A stretch of 64,000 nucleotides of DNA from Streptomyces coelicoflavus (GTDB taxonomy: Bacteria; Actinomycetota; Actinomycetes; Streptomycetales; Streptomycetaceae), in NCBI RefSeq assembly GCF_003112555.1, contig NZ_BEWB01000005.1, positions 496,001-560,000 on the forward strand. The letters are read 5' to 3'. Below, one piece after another: positions 16,477 to 25,762 of the stretch (positions are counted from its first letter, which is position 1; each line of letters begins with the position of its first letter). The position numbers and the translations under genes were made by a program. The notes beneath the pieces are model-generated. The model saw nothing but the letters and a program-made list of their open reading frames with translations, made no database searches and was not told where the DNA came from.

Positions 16477-18096
16477 ATGAAGCGAGCACCACGGGCGCGA
16501 GCCCGACTCGCCGCAGCCCTGGCCGCCGCGGCGATGCTCACCTCCGCGTGCGTCTCACCGGACGACGGGGGCAGCGACAGCGGCACGCGGCAGAAGGCCG
16601 AACGCGGCCGCTACACGTTCGGCAACGTCGGCAAGCAGCCCGCGGGCGGCGAGCCCGTCCGCGGCGGCACCCTGCACTTCGCCGACTACGCCGAGGCCCG
16701 CAGCCTCAGCCCCGCCGTCACCTACGCCACCGGCGCCTCCGGCGGCTCCGCGCTCGCCGCCGTCTACGACGTCCTCATGCGCTACGACACCGCCGCCCAC
16801 AGGTACGAGCCGTGGCTGGCGAAGGACCTGCGCTCCAGCGACGACGCCAAGACCTGGACCCTCACCCTGCGCGACGGCGTCGAGTTCTCCGACGGCACCC
16901 CGCTCGACGCCGAGGCCGTGATCGGCAGCATCACGTGGTACCAGGAGAACAAGGGCGCCGACACGGCCCTGCTCGCCCCGAACCTCGCCAAGATGGAGGC
17001 CAAGGGCGACTCCACCGTCGTCTTCACCCTCCGCAACTCGTGGGCCACCTTCCCCGCCATGCTCGCCCAGGCCCCCGGCATGATCGTGGCGCCCGCCGCC
17101 CACGCCGGGAAGAAGTTCCGGCCCATCGGTGCCGGCGCCTTCACCCTGGGCTCGTACAAACCCCAGGAGGAGATGGTCCTCAAGGCGAACAAGAACTACT
17201 GGAAGGGCGAGCCCTACCTCGACGCGCTCCGGTTCACCTGGCCGCAGTCCGACCGGGCCAAGCTCGAGGCACTCGACGACGGCACCGCCGACGTGGTGTA
17301 CATGCGCAGCCCGGACGTGGTCGACGAGGCGGTCAAGGCCGGCCACCCCGGCGAACTGACCCTCACCGGCCTCGGCAACATGGTCGTCGTCAACACCCGC
17401 GAGGGCCGCCCCGGCGCCGACCTCAGGGTCCGCAAGGCCATGGCCCTGGCCCTCGACCCCGCCCTCGACACCGAACGCGCCTACGACGGCAAGGGACTGC
17501 CCGGCCAGGAGATCTTCCCGCCCGAGTCGCGCTGGCACTCCGACGTGAAGCCCCTCGGCATCGACCTCGAACAGTCGAAGAAGCTGCTCGCCGAAGCCAA
17601 GAAGGACGGCTACGACGGCACCGTCACCTACATGGACGGCACCGACCCCGTCTCCCGGGCCAAGGCCGTCGTCACCAAGGCGATGCTGGAACGCGTCGGC
17701 TTCAAGGTGGAACTCGACCTCGTCTCCTCCATCGCCGACCGGACCTCGAAGACCTACGTGGAGCACGACTTCGACCTCAGCCGCGGCGCGGCCAGCGTCT
17801 CCGAGAGCGACCCCTACCACCGCCTCCAGAGCGTCCTGAACTCCAAGAGCTACGGCAACCCCGGCGGCTACGCCAACCCGAAGATGGACCAGCTCCTCGT
17901 CGAGCTCCAGGGAGCGACCGGCGAGGCACGGACCCAGCGCGTCCTCGACGACATCCAGACGCTGTTCAACGAGGACGTCCCCCTCATCAACCTCGGTGCC
18001 AGCGCCGCCCTCACCGCCTGGGGCGAGAACGTGCACGGCATCGTGCCGACCGACGAGTACATGGCCCTCTTCGGCGAGGCCTGGATCGGCAAGTGA
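16477..18096 (+). CDS. ABC transporter substrate-binding lipoprotein (family 5)
   Basis: 539 residues with TGGAGG upstream of the ATG. The signal peptide ends in the lipobox LTSAC with the lipidated cysteine near residue 25, so the protein is a membrane-anchored lipoprotein. SBP_bac_5 hallmarks are PVRGGTLHFADYAEARSLSP, YDVLMRYDTAAHRYEPWLAKDL and WTLTLRDGVEFSDGTPLDAEAV. This class binds oligopeptides, nickel chelates, opines or other amide-containing solutes. It is first in an operon with two permeases, two ATPases, an old yellow enzyme and an amidase. Confidence 0.9.
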   Translation: MKRAPRARARLAAALAAAAMLTSACVSPDDGGSDSGTRQKAERGRYTFGNVGKQPAGGEPVRGGTLHFADYAEARSLSPAVTYATGASGGSALAAVYDVLMRYDTAAHRYEPWLAKDLRSSDDAKTWTLTLRDGVEFSDGTPLDAEAVIGSITWYQENKGADTALLAPNLAKMEAKGDSTVVFTLRNSWATFPAMLAQAPGMIVAPAAHAGKKFRPIGAGAFTLGSYKPQEEMVLKANKNYWKGEPYLDALRFTWPQSDRAKLEALDDGTADVVYMRSPDVVDEAVKAGHPGELTLTGLGNMVVVNTREGRPGADLRVRKAMALALDPALDTERAYDGKGLPGQEIFPPESRWHSDVKPLGIDLEQSKKLLAEAKKDGYDGTVTYMDGTDPVSRAKAVVTKAMLERVGFKVELDLVSSIADRTSKTYVEHDFDLSRGAASVSESDPYHRLQSVLNSKSYGNPGGYANPKMDQLLVELQGATGEARTQRVLDDIQTLFNEDVPLINLGASAALTAWGENVHGIVPTDEYMALFGEAWIGK

Positions 18097-18148
18097 CCCC
18101 CGCGGCCCCGGGCCCGGCGGTGCCGCCGGGCCGAGATCTGGAGGAACC

Positions 18149-19117
18149 ATGAGTGTCGCCGCGCTGCGCCGGCCGGCCCTGCGGCTGCTGGAACTCCTCG
18201 GCGTGCTGTTCATCGCGAGCATCGGGGTCTTCTCCCTGGTGGTCCTGATGCCCGGCGACCCCGCCGTCGACATCCTCGGCGCCGGCCGGGCGCCCTCCGA
18301 GTACGCCGCGCTGCGCACCGAACTCGGCCTCGACCAGCCCCTGGTCACCCGCTATCTCGACTGGCTCGGCGGCGCGCTCACCGGCGACCTCGGCCGCTCC
18401 GTCGTCCCCCCGCAGAGCGACGTCACCGACCGGGTGCTGTCCGCGCTGCCCGTCAGCTTCGAGATCGCCGCCCTCGGACTGGTCATCGCCCTGCTGATCG
18501 CGGTGCCGCTGGCCATGTGGTCGGCCTACCGGGAGGGCTCGGCGGCCGACCGGATCATCGGCGCCGGCACCTTCGGCGTCCTGTCCGTGCCCAGCTTCCT
18601 GGCCGGACTGCTGCTGATCCTCGTCCTGGTCAACTCGGCCGGCTGGTTCCCGCGCTCCGAATGGGTGCGGATCGGCGACGGCGACCTCCTGGGCAACCTG
18701 CACCACGCCTTCCTGCCCGCACTGACCGTCGCCCTGGCCGAACTCGCCATGTTCACCCGCGTGCTGCGCGGCGACCTGATCGTCACGCTGCGCGAGGACT
18801 ACATCCTCGCCGCCCGCGCCAAGGGCATGAACCCGCTGCGCGTCCTGTTCACCGACGCCCTGCGCCCCTCCTCGTTCTCCCTGGTCACCCTGCTCGGCCT
18901 CAGCCTCGGCCGGCTGATCGGCTCCACCGTCGTCGTCGAGTACCTCTTCTCGCTGCCCGGCATGGGGACCCTGATCGTCAACGCCGCCGGCCAGGGCGAC
19001 TACCCGATGGTCCAGGGCGCCGTGCTCACCATCGCCGTGATCTACGTGGTGATCAACGCCGGCATCGACCTCTCCTACGGCTACCTCGACCCGAGGACGC
19101 GACGTGTCCATGTCTGA
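18149..19117 (+). CDS. ABC transporter permease, DppB type
   Basis: 322 residues. I start it at ATG 18149, which has GGAGGAACC upstream; the longer open frame overlaps the binding-protein gene. It has six predicted membrane segments and the BPD_transp_1 coupling loop DYILAARAKGMNPLRVLFTDALRPS. The sequences MPGDPAVDILG near the N-terminus and VVVEYLFSLPGMGTLIVNA are typical of DppB/OppB permeases. It pairs with the next gene to form the membrane channel. Confidence 0.9.
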   Translation: MSVAALRRPALRLLELLGVLFIASIGVFSLVVLMPGDPAVDILGAGRAPSEYAALRTELGLDQPLVTRYLDWLGGALTGDLGRSVVPPQSDVTDRVLSALPVSFEIAALGLVIALLIAVPLAMWSAYREGSAADRIIGAGTFGVLSVPSFLAGLLLILVLVNSAGWFPRSEWVRIGDGDLLGNLHHAFLPALTVALAELAMFTRVLRGDLIVTLREDYILAARAKGMNPLRVLFTDALRPSSFSLVTLLGLSLGRLIGSTVVVEYLFSLPGMGTLIVNAAGQGDYPMVQGAVLTIAVIYVVINAGIDLSYGYLDPRTRRVHV

Positions 19118-20144
19118 CCTCGCTCCGCGCACGCGGACCGCCTTCCCGCCGCCCCTGCTCATCGGCGCAGCCCTCGCCGTCGTCGGCCTGGTCCTGCTGG
19201 TGTTCGGCGCGACCACGCCCCAACTCGTCACGCCCGCCAAGGCCGCCGTCGCGCTGCTCGGCCTCGGCCTGCTCCTCGCCGGGGCCTCCCGGCTCGGCAA
19301 GGTGTGGGCGGGGCCCGGCTTCGACGTGGTGTTCTGGTTCGGCGCGGCCTGGCTGCTGCTGCTCGGCCTCGCCATCCTGTGCGCGCCGTGGCTGCCGCTC
19401 GCCGAGGACCGCGACGTCGCGAGCACCGTCGCCGAACCCGTCTTCGCCACCCCGACGTTCACCGGCGGCCATCCCCTCGGCACCAACGCCTTCGGCCTCG
19501 ACCTGCTCGCCCGCTCGCTCTACGGCGCCCGCTCCTCCCTGCTCATCTCCCTGTCCGCGGTCGCCCTCGGCACCGTGGTCGGCGGGGCGATCGGCATGGT
19601 CGCCGGGTACTTCCAGAAGAGCGTCGACCGGGTGGTGGGCATCGCCACCAACTCGCTGCTCGCCGTGCCCCCGCTGATCCTGCTCATCGCCCTCGCGACC
19701 GTGCTCCAGCCGCACCTGCGCAACGTCGCCTTCTCCCTCGCGCTGCTCACCATTCCTGGCATGGTGCGCCTCGCCCGCGCCACCACCATGGCCTACGCCA
19801 ACCGGGAGTTCGTCGTCGCCGCCCGCGCCATGGGCGCCGGCCGCACCCGCATCCTGCTGCGCGAACTGCTGCCCAACGTACTGCTGCCCGTGCTCTCCCT
19901 CGCCGTCGTGATGATCTCGGTGCTCGTCGTCGCCGAGGCCTCCCTCAGCTTCCTCGGTCTCGGCATCCAGCCCCCCGAACCCACCTGGGGAAACATGATC
20001 GCCGAGGGGGAGGGCCGGGTCTTCGAGGAACACCCGCACATCGTGCTCGTGCCCGGCGCCTTCCTCTTCCTCACCGTGTTCGCCTTCAACGTCGTCGGCG
20101 AGAAGGCTCGCGGGCGCTGGGACTCCAGGAGCGTGAAACTGTGA
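19104..20144 (+). CDS. ABC transporter permease, DppC type
   Basis: 346 residues, starting at GTG 19104 (an ATG two codons on is equally possible) and overlapping the previous gene by 14 bp. The coupling loop is REFVVAARAMGAGRTRILLRELLPNV, and FLGLGIQPPEPTWGNMI marks the DppC C-terminal region. It has two extra hydrophobic segments (residues about 17-60) before the normal first membrane helix and WLPLAED, longer than the usual DppC N-terminus. Confidence 0.9.
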   Translation: MSMSDLAPRTRTAFPPPLLIGAALAVVGLVLLVFGATTPQLVTPAKAAVALLGLGLLLAGASRLGKVWAGPGFDVVFWFGAAWLLLLGLAILCAPWLPLAEDRDVASTVAEPVFATPTFTGGHPLGTNAFGLDLLARSLYGARSSLLISLSAVALGTVVGGAIGMVAGYFQKSVDRVVGIATNSLLAVPPLILLIALATVLQPHLRNVAFSLALLTIPGMVRLARATTMAYANREFVVAARAMGAGRTRILLRELLPNVLLPVLSLAVVMISVLVVAEASLSFLGLGIQPPEPTWGNMIAEGEGRVFEEHPHIVLVPGAFLFLTVFAFNVVGEKARGRWDSRSVKL

Positions 20145-21211
20145 CCCCGAAGCGAGAGGCCGCGACCACCGCACCGGCCCCCACCGACGGCACCCGCGGC
20201 ACCGCCGCACCCCCGCTGCTCGACGCCACCGACGTACGTACCGCCTTCCACACGCCCCGCGGCGCTGTCCGGGCCGTCGACGGGGTGTCGCTGACCCTGT
20301 CCGAGGGCGAGACCCTCGGCATCGTCGGCGAGTCGGGGTCGGGCAAGTCCGTGCTCGGCCGCACCCTCATGGGCCTGATCACCGACGGCCCCGGCACCAC
20401 CGTCTCCGGCACCGTCCGGATCGGCGGCAAGGACGTCCACGCCCTCACCCCCGCCGGACGGCGCGCGCTGTGGGGCACCGAGGTCGCCATGGTCTTCCAG
20501 GACCCGATGACCTCCCTCAACCCGGTCAAGAAGACGGGCACCCACCTGTCCGAGAGCCTCCGGCTCCACCTCGGTCTCGGCCGCGCCGACGCCCGCGACC
20601 GGGCCGTCGACCTGCTCCGCCAGGTAGGCATCCCCGAACCCGCCCGCCGGGCCGGCCAGTACCCGCACGAACTGTCCGGCGGCATGCGCCAGCGCGTCGT
20701 CATCGCCATGGCCCTCGCCTGCGGCCCCCGGCTGCTCATCGCCGACGAACCCACCACCGCGCTCGACGTCACCGTGCAGAAGCAGATCCTCGACCTGCTG
20801 CGCTCGCTCGCCGAGGAACTGCGCATGGCGACCATCCTCATCAGCCACGACCTCGCCACCGTCGCGGGCCGCACCGACCGCGTCGCGGTCATGTACGCGG
20901 GCCGCCTCGTCGAGTACGCGGACACCGCCGCCGTCTTCGACCGGCCCCGCCACCCCTACAGCAGCGCCCTGATCGCCTCGATCCCACGCCTGGACCTGCC
21001 CCCGCACACCCTGCTGCCCGCCATCGAGGGCCGCCCGCCCAACCTGCTGCACCCGCCCGCCGGATGCCGCTTCGCCCCCCGCTGCGACACCGCGACCGAC
21101 CGCTGCACCACCGAGTCCCCGGGCCTGACCGCCTACGCCGGGGAGCGCGACGCCGGCGGGCTCGTCGCCTGCCACCACCCGCTGGGCGCCGCCGAGGAGG
21201 CCGCCGTATGA
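20141..21211 (+). CDS. ABC transporter ATPase, DppD type
   Basis: 356 residues from a GTG that overlaps the previous stop. Walker A is GESGSGKSVLG, the Q-loop is MVFQDPMTSLNPVKK, the signature is LSGGMRQRV, Walker B is LLIADEPTTALDV and the switch histidine is in ISHDLATVA. The C-terminal oligopeptide extension has the cysteine cluster GCRFAPRCDTATDRC, which in DppD/OppD proteins binds an iron-sulfur cluster or metal. It energises uptake together with the next ATPase. Confidence 0.92.
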   Translation: MTPKREAATTAPAPTDGTRGTAAPPLLDATDVRTAFHTPRGAVRAVDGVSLTLSEGETLGIVGESGSGKSVLGRTLMGLITDGPGTTVSGTVRIGGKDVHALTPAGRRALWGTEVAMVFQDPMTSLNPVKKTGTHLSESLRLHLGLGRADARDRAVDLLRQVGIPEPARRAGQYPHELSGGMRQRVVIAMALACGPRLLIADEPTTALDVTVQKQILDLLRSLAEELRMATILISHDLATVAGRTDRVAVMYAGRLVEYADTAAVFDRPRHPYSSALIASIPRLDLPPHTLLPAIEGRPPNLLHPPAGCRFAPRCDTATDRCTTESPGLTAYAGERDAGGLVACHHPLGAAEEAAV

Positions 21212-22209
21212 CCACCACCCGGGACGCGCCCGCGCTGACCGCGACGGACCTCGTCGTCGAGTTCCCCGCCGGACGCGGACAGAAGGTGCACGCCGTCTCC
21301 GGCGTCAGCCTCGAGGTCGCGGCGGGGGAGACCCTCGGCATCCTCGGCGAGTCCGGCTGCGGGAAGTCCACCGTCGGCCGCTCCCTGATCCAGCTGCCGC
21401 CCCCCGACGCCGGCACCGTCCGCCTCGGCGACGTCACCCTCACCGGCCTCGCCCCGCGCGAACTGCGGCGCGCCCGCGCCCGGATGCAGATCATCATGCA
21501 GGACCCGGTCTCCGCCCTGAACCCGCGCCGCCGGGTCAAGGACCTGGTGTGGGAGGGCCGGTCGATCTGGGGCCCCGGCGACGACACCCGCGACAAGGAC
21601 GCCCGCGTCGACGCCGCCCTGCGCGACGTAGGCCTCGACCCCGCGACCGTACGGGACCGCCGGCCGCACGAACTCTCCGGCGGACAGTGCCAGCGCGTCT
21701 GCATCGCCCGCGCCCTCATGCTCGACCCCGAGGTGCTGATCTGCGACGAACCCGTCTCCAGTCTCGACGTCTCCGTGCAGGCGCAGATCCTCAACCTCCT
21801 GGAGACGACGACCCGGCGGCGCGCGCTGAGCATGGTCTTCATCGCCCACGACGTGTCCGTGGTGAAGAACATCAGCGACCGCGTCATGGTCATGTACCTC
21901 GGCAAGGTCTGCGAGGTGCTGCCCTCCGACGGCATGCAGCACGAGGCCGTCCACCCCTACACCCGGCTGCTGCTCGCCTCCCTCCCCGAGGCCCAGCTCG
22001 GCTCCGCCGCCCCCGCCGGACCGCCCGCCGCCGAGGAACGGGCCGCCGAACTGCCCTCCCCCCTGAACCCGCCCTCGGGCTGCCGCTTCCGCACCCGCTG
22101 CCCGCTGGCCACCGAACGGTGCGCCGCCGAGGAACCCGCCCCGCGGGAGATCCGCCCCGGCCACCGGATCGCCTGCCACCACGCCGAACCCAGGAGGAAC
22201 CACCCGTGA
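21208..22209 (+). CDS. ABC transporter ATPase, DppF type
   Basis: 333 residues, ATGA-coupled to the previous ATPase. Walker A is GESGCGKSTVG, the Q-loop is IIMQDPVSALNPRRR, Walker B is LICDEPVSSLDV and the switch is IAHDVSVVK. The signature reads LSGGQCQRV, with cysteine where glutamine or arginine is usual. The C-terminal cysteines are in GCRFRTRCPLATERC. It completes a five-gene importer. Confidence 0.92.
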   Translation: MTTTRDAPALTATDLVVEFPAGRGQKVHAVSGVSLEVAAGETLGILGESGCGKSTVGRSLIQLPPPDAGTVRLGDVTLTGLAPRELRRARARMQIIMQDPVSALNPRRRVKDLVWEGRSIWGPGDDTRDKDARVDAALRDVGLDPATVRDRRPHELSGGQCQRVCIARALMLDPEVLICDEPVSSLDVSVQAQILNLLETTTRRRALSMVFIAHDVSVVKNISDRVMVMYLGKVCEVLPSDGMQHEAVHPYTRLLLASLPEAQLGSAAPAGPPAAEERAAELPSPLNPPSGCRFRTRCPLATERCAAEEPAPREIRPGHRIACHHAEPRRNHP

Positions 22210-23471
22210 CCGCCCCCCAGACCCCCGCCGCGCCCGACAGCCCCGCCGCGCCCCCCGCCGCCCCCGACGTCCTGGCGCCCGCCAAACTGGGCCCCGTCGA
22301 ACTGCGCAACCGCGTCATCAAGGCCGCGACCTACGAAGGGCTCAGCCACAAGTCCCTGGTCACCAAGGACCTCGTCGACTTCCACGTCGCCTACGCCCGC
22401 GGCGGCGTCGGCATGACCACCGTGGCGTACTGCGCGGTCGCCAAGGAGGGACGCACCGACCGCCACCAGATCCACTGGACCGACGAGGCGATGCCCGGCC
22501 TGCGCGTCCTCACCGACGCCGTGCACGCCGAGGGCGCCGCGGTCTCGGCCCAGATCGGACACGGCGGCCCCGTCGCCAACCCCAAGGGCAACGGTGCTCC
22601 CGCCCTCTCGCCGTCCCGGCACTTCCACGCCACCACCCTCAGCTTCGCGAAGGAGGCGTCCCTCGACGACATCCGGCGCGTCACCGAGGCCCACGCCGAG
22701 GCCGCCCGCCGCGCCGTCGAGGCGGGCTTCGACGCCGTCGAGGTGCACCTGGGCCACAACTACCTGGCCAGCTCCTTCCTCAGCCCCCGCGTCAACCACC
22801 GCACCGACGCCTACGGCGGCAGCCTCACCAACCGCGCCCGCCTCGCCCGGGAGATCATGCGGGCCGTGCACGACGCGGTCGGCGGACGTATCGCGGTCGT
22901 CGCCAAGATGAACATGGACGACGGTGTCCCCGGCGGCTTCTGGCTCGACGAGGCCATCCCCGTGGTGCAGTGGCTCGAACAGGACGGCACCGTCGACGCC
23001 CTGGAGATGACCGCGGGCAGCTCCCTGCTCAACCCGATGTACCTCTTCAAGGGCGACGCCCCGCTCAGGGAGTTCGCCGAGATCATGCCCCAGCCGATGA
23101 AGCTCGGCGTGAAGATGGTCGGCGACCGGTTCCTGCGCAGCTACCCCTACCGCGACGCCTACCTGCTGGAGGACGCCCGGCAGATCCGCGCCGCGGTCGA
23201 GCTGCCGATGATCCTGCTCGGCGGCATCACCGGCAAGCCCGTCATGGACCTGGCGATGCGCGAGGGGTTCGAGTTCGTCGCCATGGCCCGCGCCCTGCTG
23301 CGGGAGCCCGACCTGGTCAACCGGATGCGGGAGGACGCCACCACGCCCTCGCTGTGCATCCACTGCAACAAGTGCATGCCCACCAACTTCACCGGCACCC
23401 GCTGCGTCCTGGTCGACCGCGGCACCACCCGGCGCGAGACCTGGGGCAAGCCCGCCGGATACGTGGCGTGA
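22206..23471 (+). CDS. Old yellow enzyme-family NADH:flavin oxidoreductase with Fe-S cysteines
   Basis: 421 residues from GTG 22206, GTGA-coupled to the importer and preceded by AGGAGG. The TIM barrel has LRNRVIKAATYEG, the catalytic pair in HLGHNYLASSFLSPRVNHRTDAYGG, and VAMARALLREPDLVN at the phosphate end. A cysteine cluster CIHCNKCMP with a further Cys about nine residues on matches the 4Fe-4S site of the 2,4-dienoyl-CoA reductase group, yet the protein ends right after it. The FAD/NAD(P)H domain of that group is therefore absent, and an external electron donor is implied. Substrate unknown; it may act on what the importer brings in. Confidence 0.85.
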   Translation: MTAPQTPAAPDSPAAPPAAPDVLAPAKLGPVELRNRVIKAATYEGLSHKSLVTKDLVDFHVAYARGGVGMTTVAYCAVAKEGRTDRHQIHWTDEAMPGLRVLTDAVHAEGAAVSAQIGHGGPVANPKGNGAPALSPSRHFHATTLSFAKEASLDDIRRVTEAHAEAARRAVEAGFDAVEVHLGHNYLASSFLSPRVNHRTDAYGGSLTNRARLAREIMRAVHDAVGGRIAVVAKMNMDDGVPGGFWLDEAIPVVQWLEQDGTVDALEMTAGSSLLNPMYLFKGDAPLREFAEIMPQPMKLGVKMVGDRFLRSYPYRDAYLLEDARQIRAAVELPMILLGGITGKPVMDLAMREGFEFVAMARALLREPDLVNRMREDATTPSLCIHCNKCMPTNFTGTRCVLVDRGTTRRETWGKPAGYVA

Positions 23472-23476
23472 GGGAC

Positions 23477-24916
23477 ATGAGGGGTGTGAGGGACGTGAGC
23501 CGCGAGAGGGAAGACGCCGGCGGCGGGGGCCGCCTCGACGCCGTCGCCACGGCCGCCGCCGTACGCAACGGCACGTGCGATGCCCGTACCGTCACCGAGC
23601 AGGCGATCGCCCGCATCGAGAAGCTCGACCCCGGGCTCAACGCGGTGATCCACACCCGGTTCGAGGCCGCCCTCGACGAGATCGCCGCAGGACTGCCCGA
23701 GGGCCCGCTGCACGGGGTGCCGCTGCTCGTCAAGGACCTCGGCACCGAGGTCGCGGGGCTGCCCGCGACCGGCGGCAGCCGACTGTTCGCCGAGGTCACG
23801 GCCCGCCGCGACAGCGAACTGGTCGCCCGCTACCGCCGGGCCGGCGCCGTCGTCCTCGGCACCACCAACACCCCCGAACTGGGCCTCAACGCCTCCACCG
23901 AACCGGCGCTGCACGGCCCCACCCGCAATCCGCACCGCACGACGCACTCGCCCGGCGGCTCCAGTGGCGGCTCGGCCGCCGCGGTCGCGGCCGGCATGGT
24001 CCCGGTCGCGCACGCCAGCGACGGCGGCGGCTCGATCCGCATCCCGGCGGCGGCCTGCGGGCTGTTCGGCCTCAAACCCAGCCGCGGCCGCGTCTCGCCC
24101 GCACCCCGGCCCACCACCCTGTCGGGCCTCGTCTCCGGACACCACGCCCTCACCACCACCGTCCGGGACAGCGCCCTGCTCCTCGACGTCGCCGCCGGCC
24201 CGCTGCCCGGCGACGCCTACGCCGCACCGGAGCCCGCCGCGCCGTTCACGGAACTGGCCCGGCGCGACCCGGGGCGGCTGCGGATCGGCCTGCTCACCGC
24301 GTTGCCGGACGGCCCGGAGGTGCACCCCGACTGCGCGCGGGCGGTGCGCTCGGCGGCCCTGCTGTGCGAACGGCTGGGCCACGACGTCGTCGAGACCACC
24401 GCCCGGTACCGGCCCGACGACGTCGGCCGCACCTCGGGCATGCTGATGGGCGCCGACCTGGTCGCCCAGATCGACGCCCGTCTCGAACGGCTCGGCAGGC
24501 CCCTGGCCGACGACGACGTCGAACCCTTCACCCGGGTGCTGTACGAGACCTACCGCGCCCTTCCGGCCGCCGACGTCAGCCGCGCCCTGCGCCGGGCGCA
24601 GGAGATCGGCTGGGCGGTCGGCGCCGCGTTCGACGAGGTCGACGTCCTCCTCAGCCCGACCCTCGCCCGGCCGACGCCGCCGCTCGGCACCCTCGACACG
24701 TCCGACCCCGGGTCGATCTACCGGCACGCCTCCGTCTACGCCGCCTTCACCAGCGTGTACAACGTCACCGGCATGCCGGCGATGTCCGTCCCCTTCGGCC
24801 GGGACGGCCAAGGCCTGCCGCTCGGCGTGCAGTTCGCCGCCCGGCTCGGCGGGGAGGGGACGCTGCTCGCCCTGGCGGCGCAGCTGGAGCGCTCGGCCCC
24901 GTGGGCGACGGTGTGA
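23477..24916 (+). CDS. Amidase-signature family hydrolase
   Basis: 479 residues from ATG 23477; a GTG six codons later (23495) is a rival start, and both follow a GAGGGAC repeat. The Ser-cisSer-Lys triad is visible: LLVKDLG (Lys), THSPGGSSGGSAAA (cis-Ser) and SDGGGSIRIPAAACGLFGLKPS (nucleophile Ser). It hydrolyses an amide bond in the cytoplasm. Position as last gene of the importer operon suggests that the imported solute or its OYE product carries an amide. A GatA function is unlikely without gatB and gatC. Confidence 0.88.
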   Translation: MRGVRDVSREREDAGGGGRLDAVATAAAVRNGTCDARTVTEQAIARIEKLDPGLNAVIHTRFEAALDEIAAGLPEGPLHGVPLLVKDLGTEVAGLPATGGSRLFAEVTARRDSELVARYRRAGAVVLGTTNTPELGLNASTEPALHGPTRNPHRTTHSPGGSSGGSAAAVAAGMVPVAHASDGGGSIRIPAAACGLFGLKPSRGRVSPAPRPTTLSGLVSGHHALTTTVRDSALLLDVAAGPLPGDAYAAPEPAAPFTELARRDPGRLRIGLLTALPDGPEVHPDCARAVRSAALLCERLGHDVVETTARYRPDDVGRTSGMLMGADLVAQIDARLERLGRPLADDDVEPFTRVLYETYRALPAADVSRALRRAQEIGWAVGAAFDEVDVLLSPTLARPTPPLGTLDTSDPGSIYRHASVYAAFTSVYNVTGMPAMSVPFGRDGQGLPLGVQFAARLGGEGTLLALAAQLERSAPWATV

Positions 24917-24942
24917 CCGTGTCCGTCCTCCGGGGCGGAGCG

Positions 24943-24974
24943 GGCGTGCCGACCGTCGGCGTGGACGGCACGCC
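24943..24974. terminator. Probable terminator between amidase and DoxX
   Basis: A 9-bp stem GGCGTGCCG/CGGCACGCC with a 14-nt loop, flanked by further partly complementary G- and C-runs, in the 66-bp gap between convergent genes. Confidence 0.6.
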
Positions 24975-24982
24975 GCCCCCGC

Positions 24983-25438
24983 TCAGGCGGACGTCGGCGT
25001 GTCCGTGGGCAGGGTCTCGCTGACCGGCCGGCCGGCCTCACCCCGGCGGGGGCGGAGCCGGGAGGCGAGGCTCCAGCGGCCCGGTCCGAGGGCGGCGACC
25101 AGGAGGAAGGACCAGCAGAACATGGCCGCGCTCTCCCCGCCGTTCTCGATGGGGAAGAGCCCCTCGGGCTGGTGCTCGACAAAGTAGGCGTAGGCCATGG
25201 ACCCGGAGCACAGGATGGCCGCGGCACGGGTCGCGAGGCCGCACAGCACCAGTGTGCCGCCGACGAGTTGCACGACCGCCGCCCACCAGCCGGGCCACGC
25301 GGCGAAGCCGGGTGCGGCTCCGTGCGGTCCGCCCAGGACGTCGAACAGGGTGGCGGCTCCGTGGCAGGCGAACAGCAGGCCTACGACGATGCGGAAGAGC
25401 GCGATCACGTGCTCCCTGCGTTTTTCCAGCGCTTCCAA
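24983..25438 (-). CDS. DoxX-family membrane protein
   Basis: 151 residues from a TTG at 25438, chosen because GAGGAG stands about 9 nt before it; a GTG at 25408 is the next candidate. Four hydrophobic segments with ALFRIVVGLLFACHGAATLFD at the start and QLVGGTLVLCGLATRAAAIL fit DoxX. The family is linked to quinone-dependent redox reactions and oxidative stress, with no fixed substrate. It is divergent from the LPMO gene, and one of three DasR-like sites lies nearer to it. Confidence 0.85.
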   Translation of the reverse strand: MEALEKRREHVIALFRIVVGLLFACHGAATLFDVLGGPHGAAPGFAAWPGWWAAVVQLVGGTLVLCGLATRAAAILCSGSMAYAYFVEHQPEGLFPIENGGESAAMFCWSFLLVAALGPGRWSLASRLRPRRGEAGRPVSETLPTDTPTSA

Positions 25439-25584
25439 CGGTGGTGCTCCTCTCTTGCGCAACGGTCGCCGACGGAATCGGTCGACCGGTGGGGATGGCG
25501 CGCAGCACGGGGCGGGGCCCGACGGCGTCCCGAGGGAGGGGGGAGACACGGCGGCCCGGTTCGACTTTTAACCATCACGGGGAC

Positions 25585-25600
25585 CCTTGTCTAGACCAAT
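25585..25600. promoter_or_regulatory. DasR-responsive element-like palindrome 1
   Basis: TTGTCTAGACCAAT core, matching 12 of 14 fixed positions of the dre consensus as I recall it (AnTGGTCTAGACCAnT). It lies in the 324-bp DoxX/LPMO intergenic region, 147 bp from the DoxX start. Confidence 0.65.
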
Positions 25601-25699
25601 AGCGCGACGACTTGCCCTCGAGAGGGGTGCGGCGTCAAGTCCGCACAACCGGTTGGCGGTTGATGTTGCGCGGGCTCTTGACCGGACCGACTTCGCCGC

Positions 25700-25736
25700 T
25701 ATGGTCTAGACCTGAAGTTGTCAGGTCTAGACCTGT
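25700..25736. promoter_or_regulatory. Two DasR-responsive element-like palindromes, 21 bp apart
   Basis: ATGGTCTAGACCTGA (25700-25715) and TCAGGTCTAGACCTGT (25721-25736). Each matches 11 of 14 fixed dre positions and contains GGTCTAGACC. Their 21-bp spacing, two helical turns, resembles the direct repeats known from Streptomyces chitinase promoters. They end 26 bp before the LPMO start codon, so repression and N-acetylglucosamine induction by DasR are expected. Confidence 0.75.
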
Positions 25737-25762
25737 ATCCCGGTATCTGAAAGGGGCACGAG

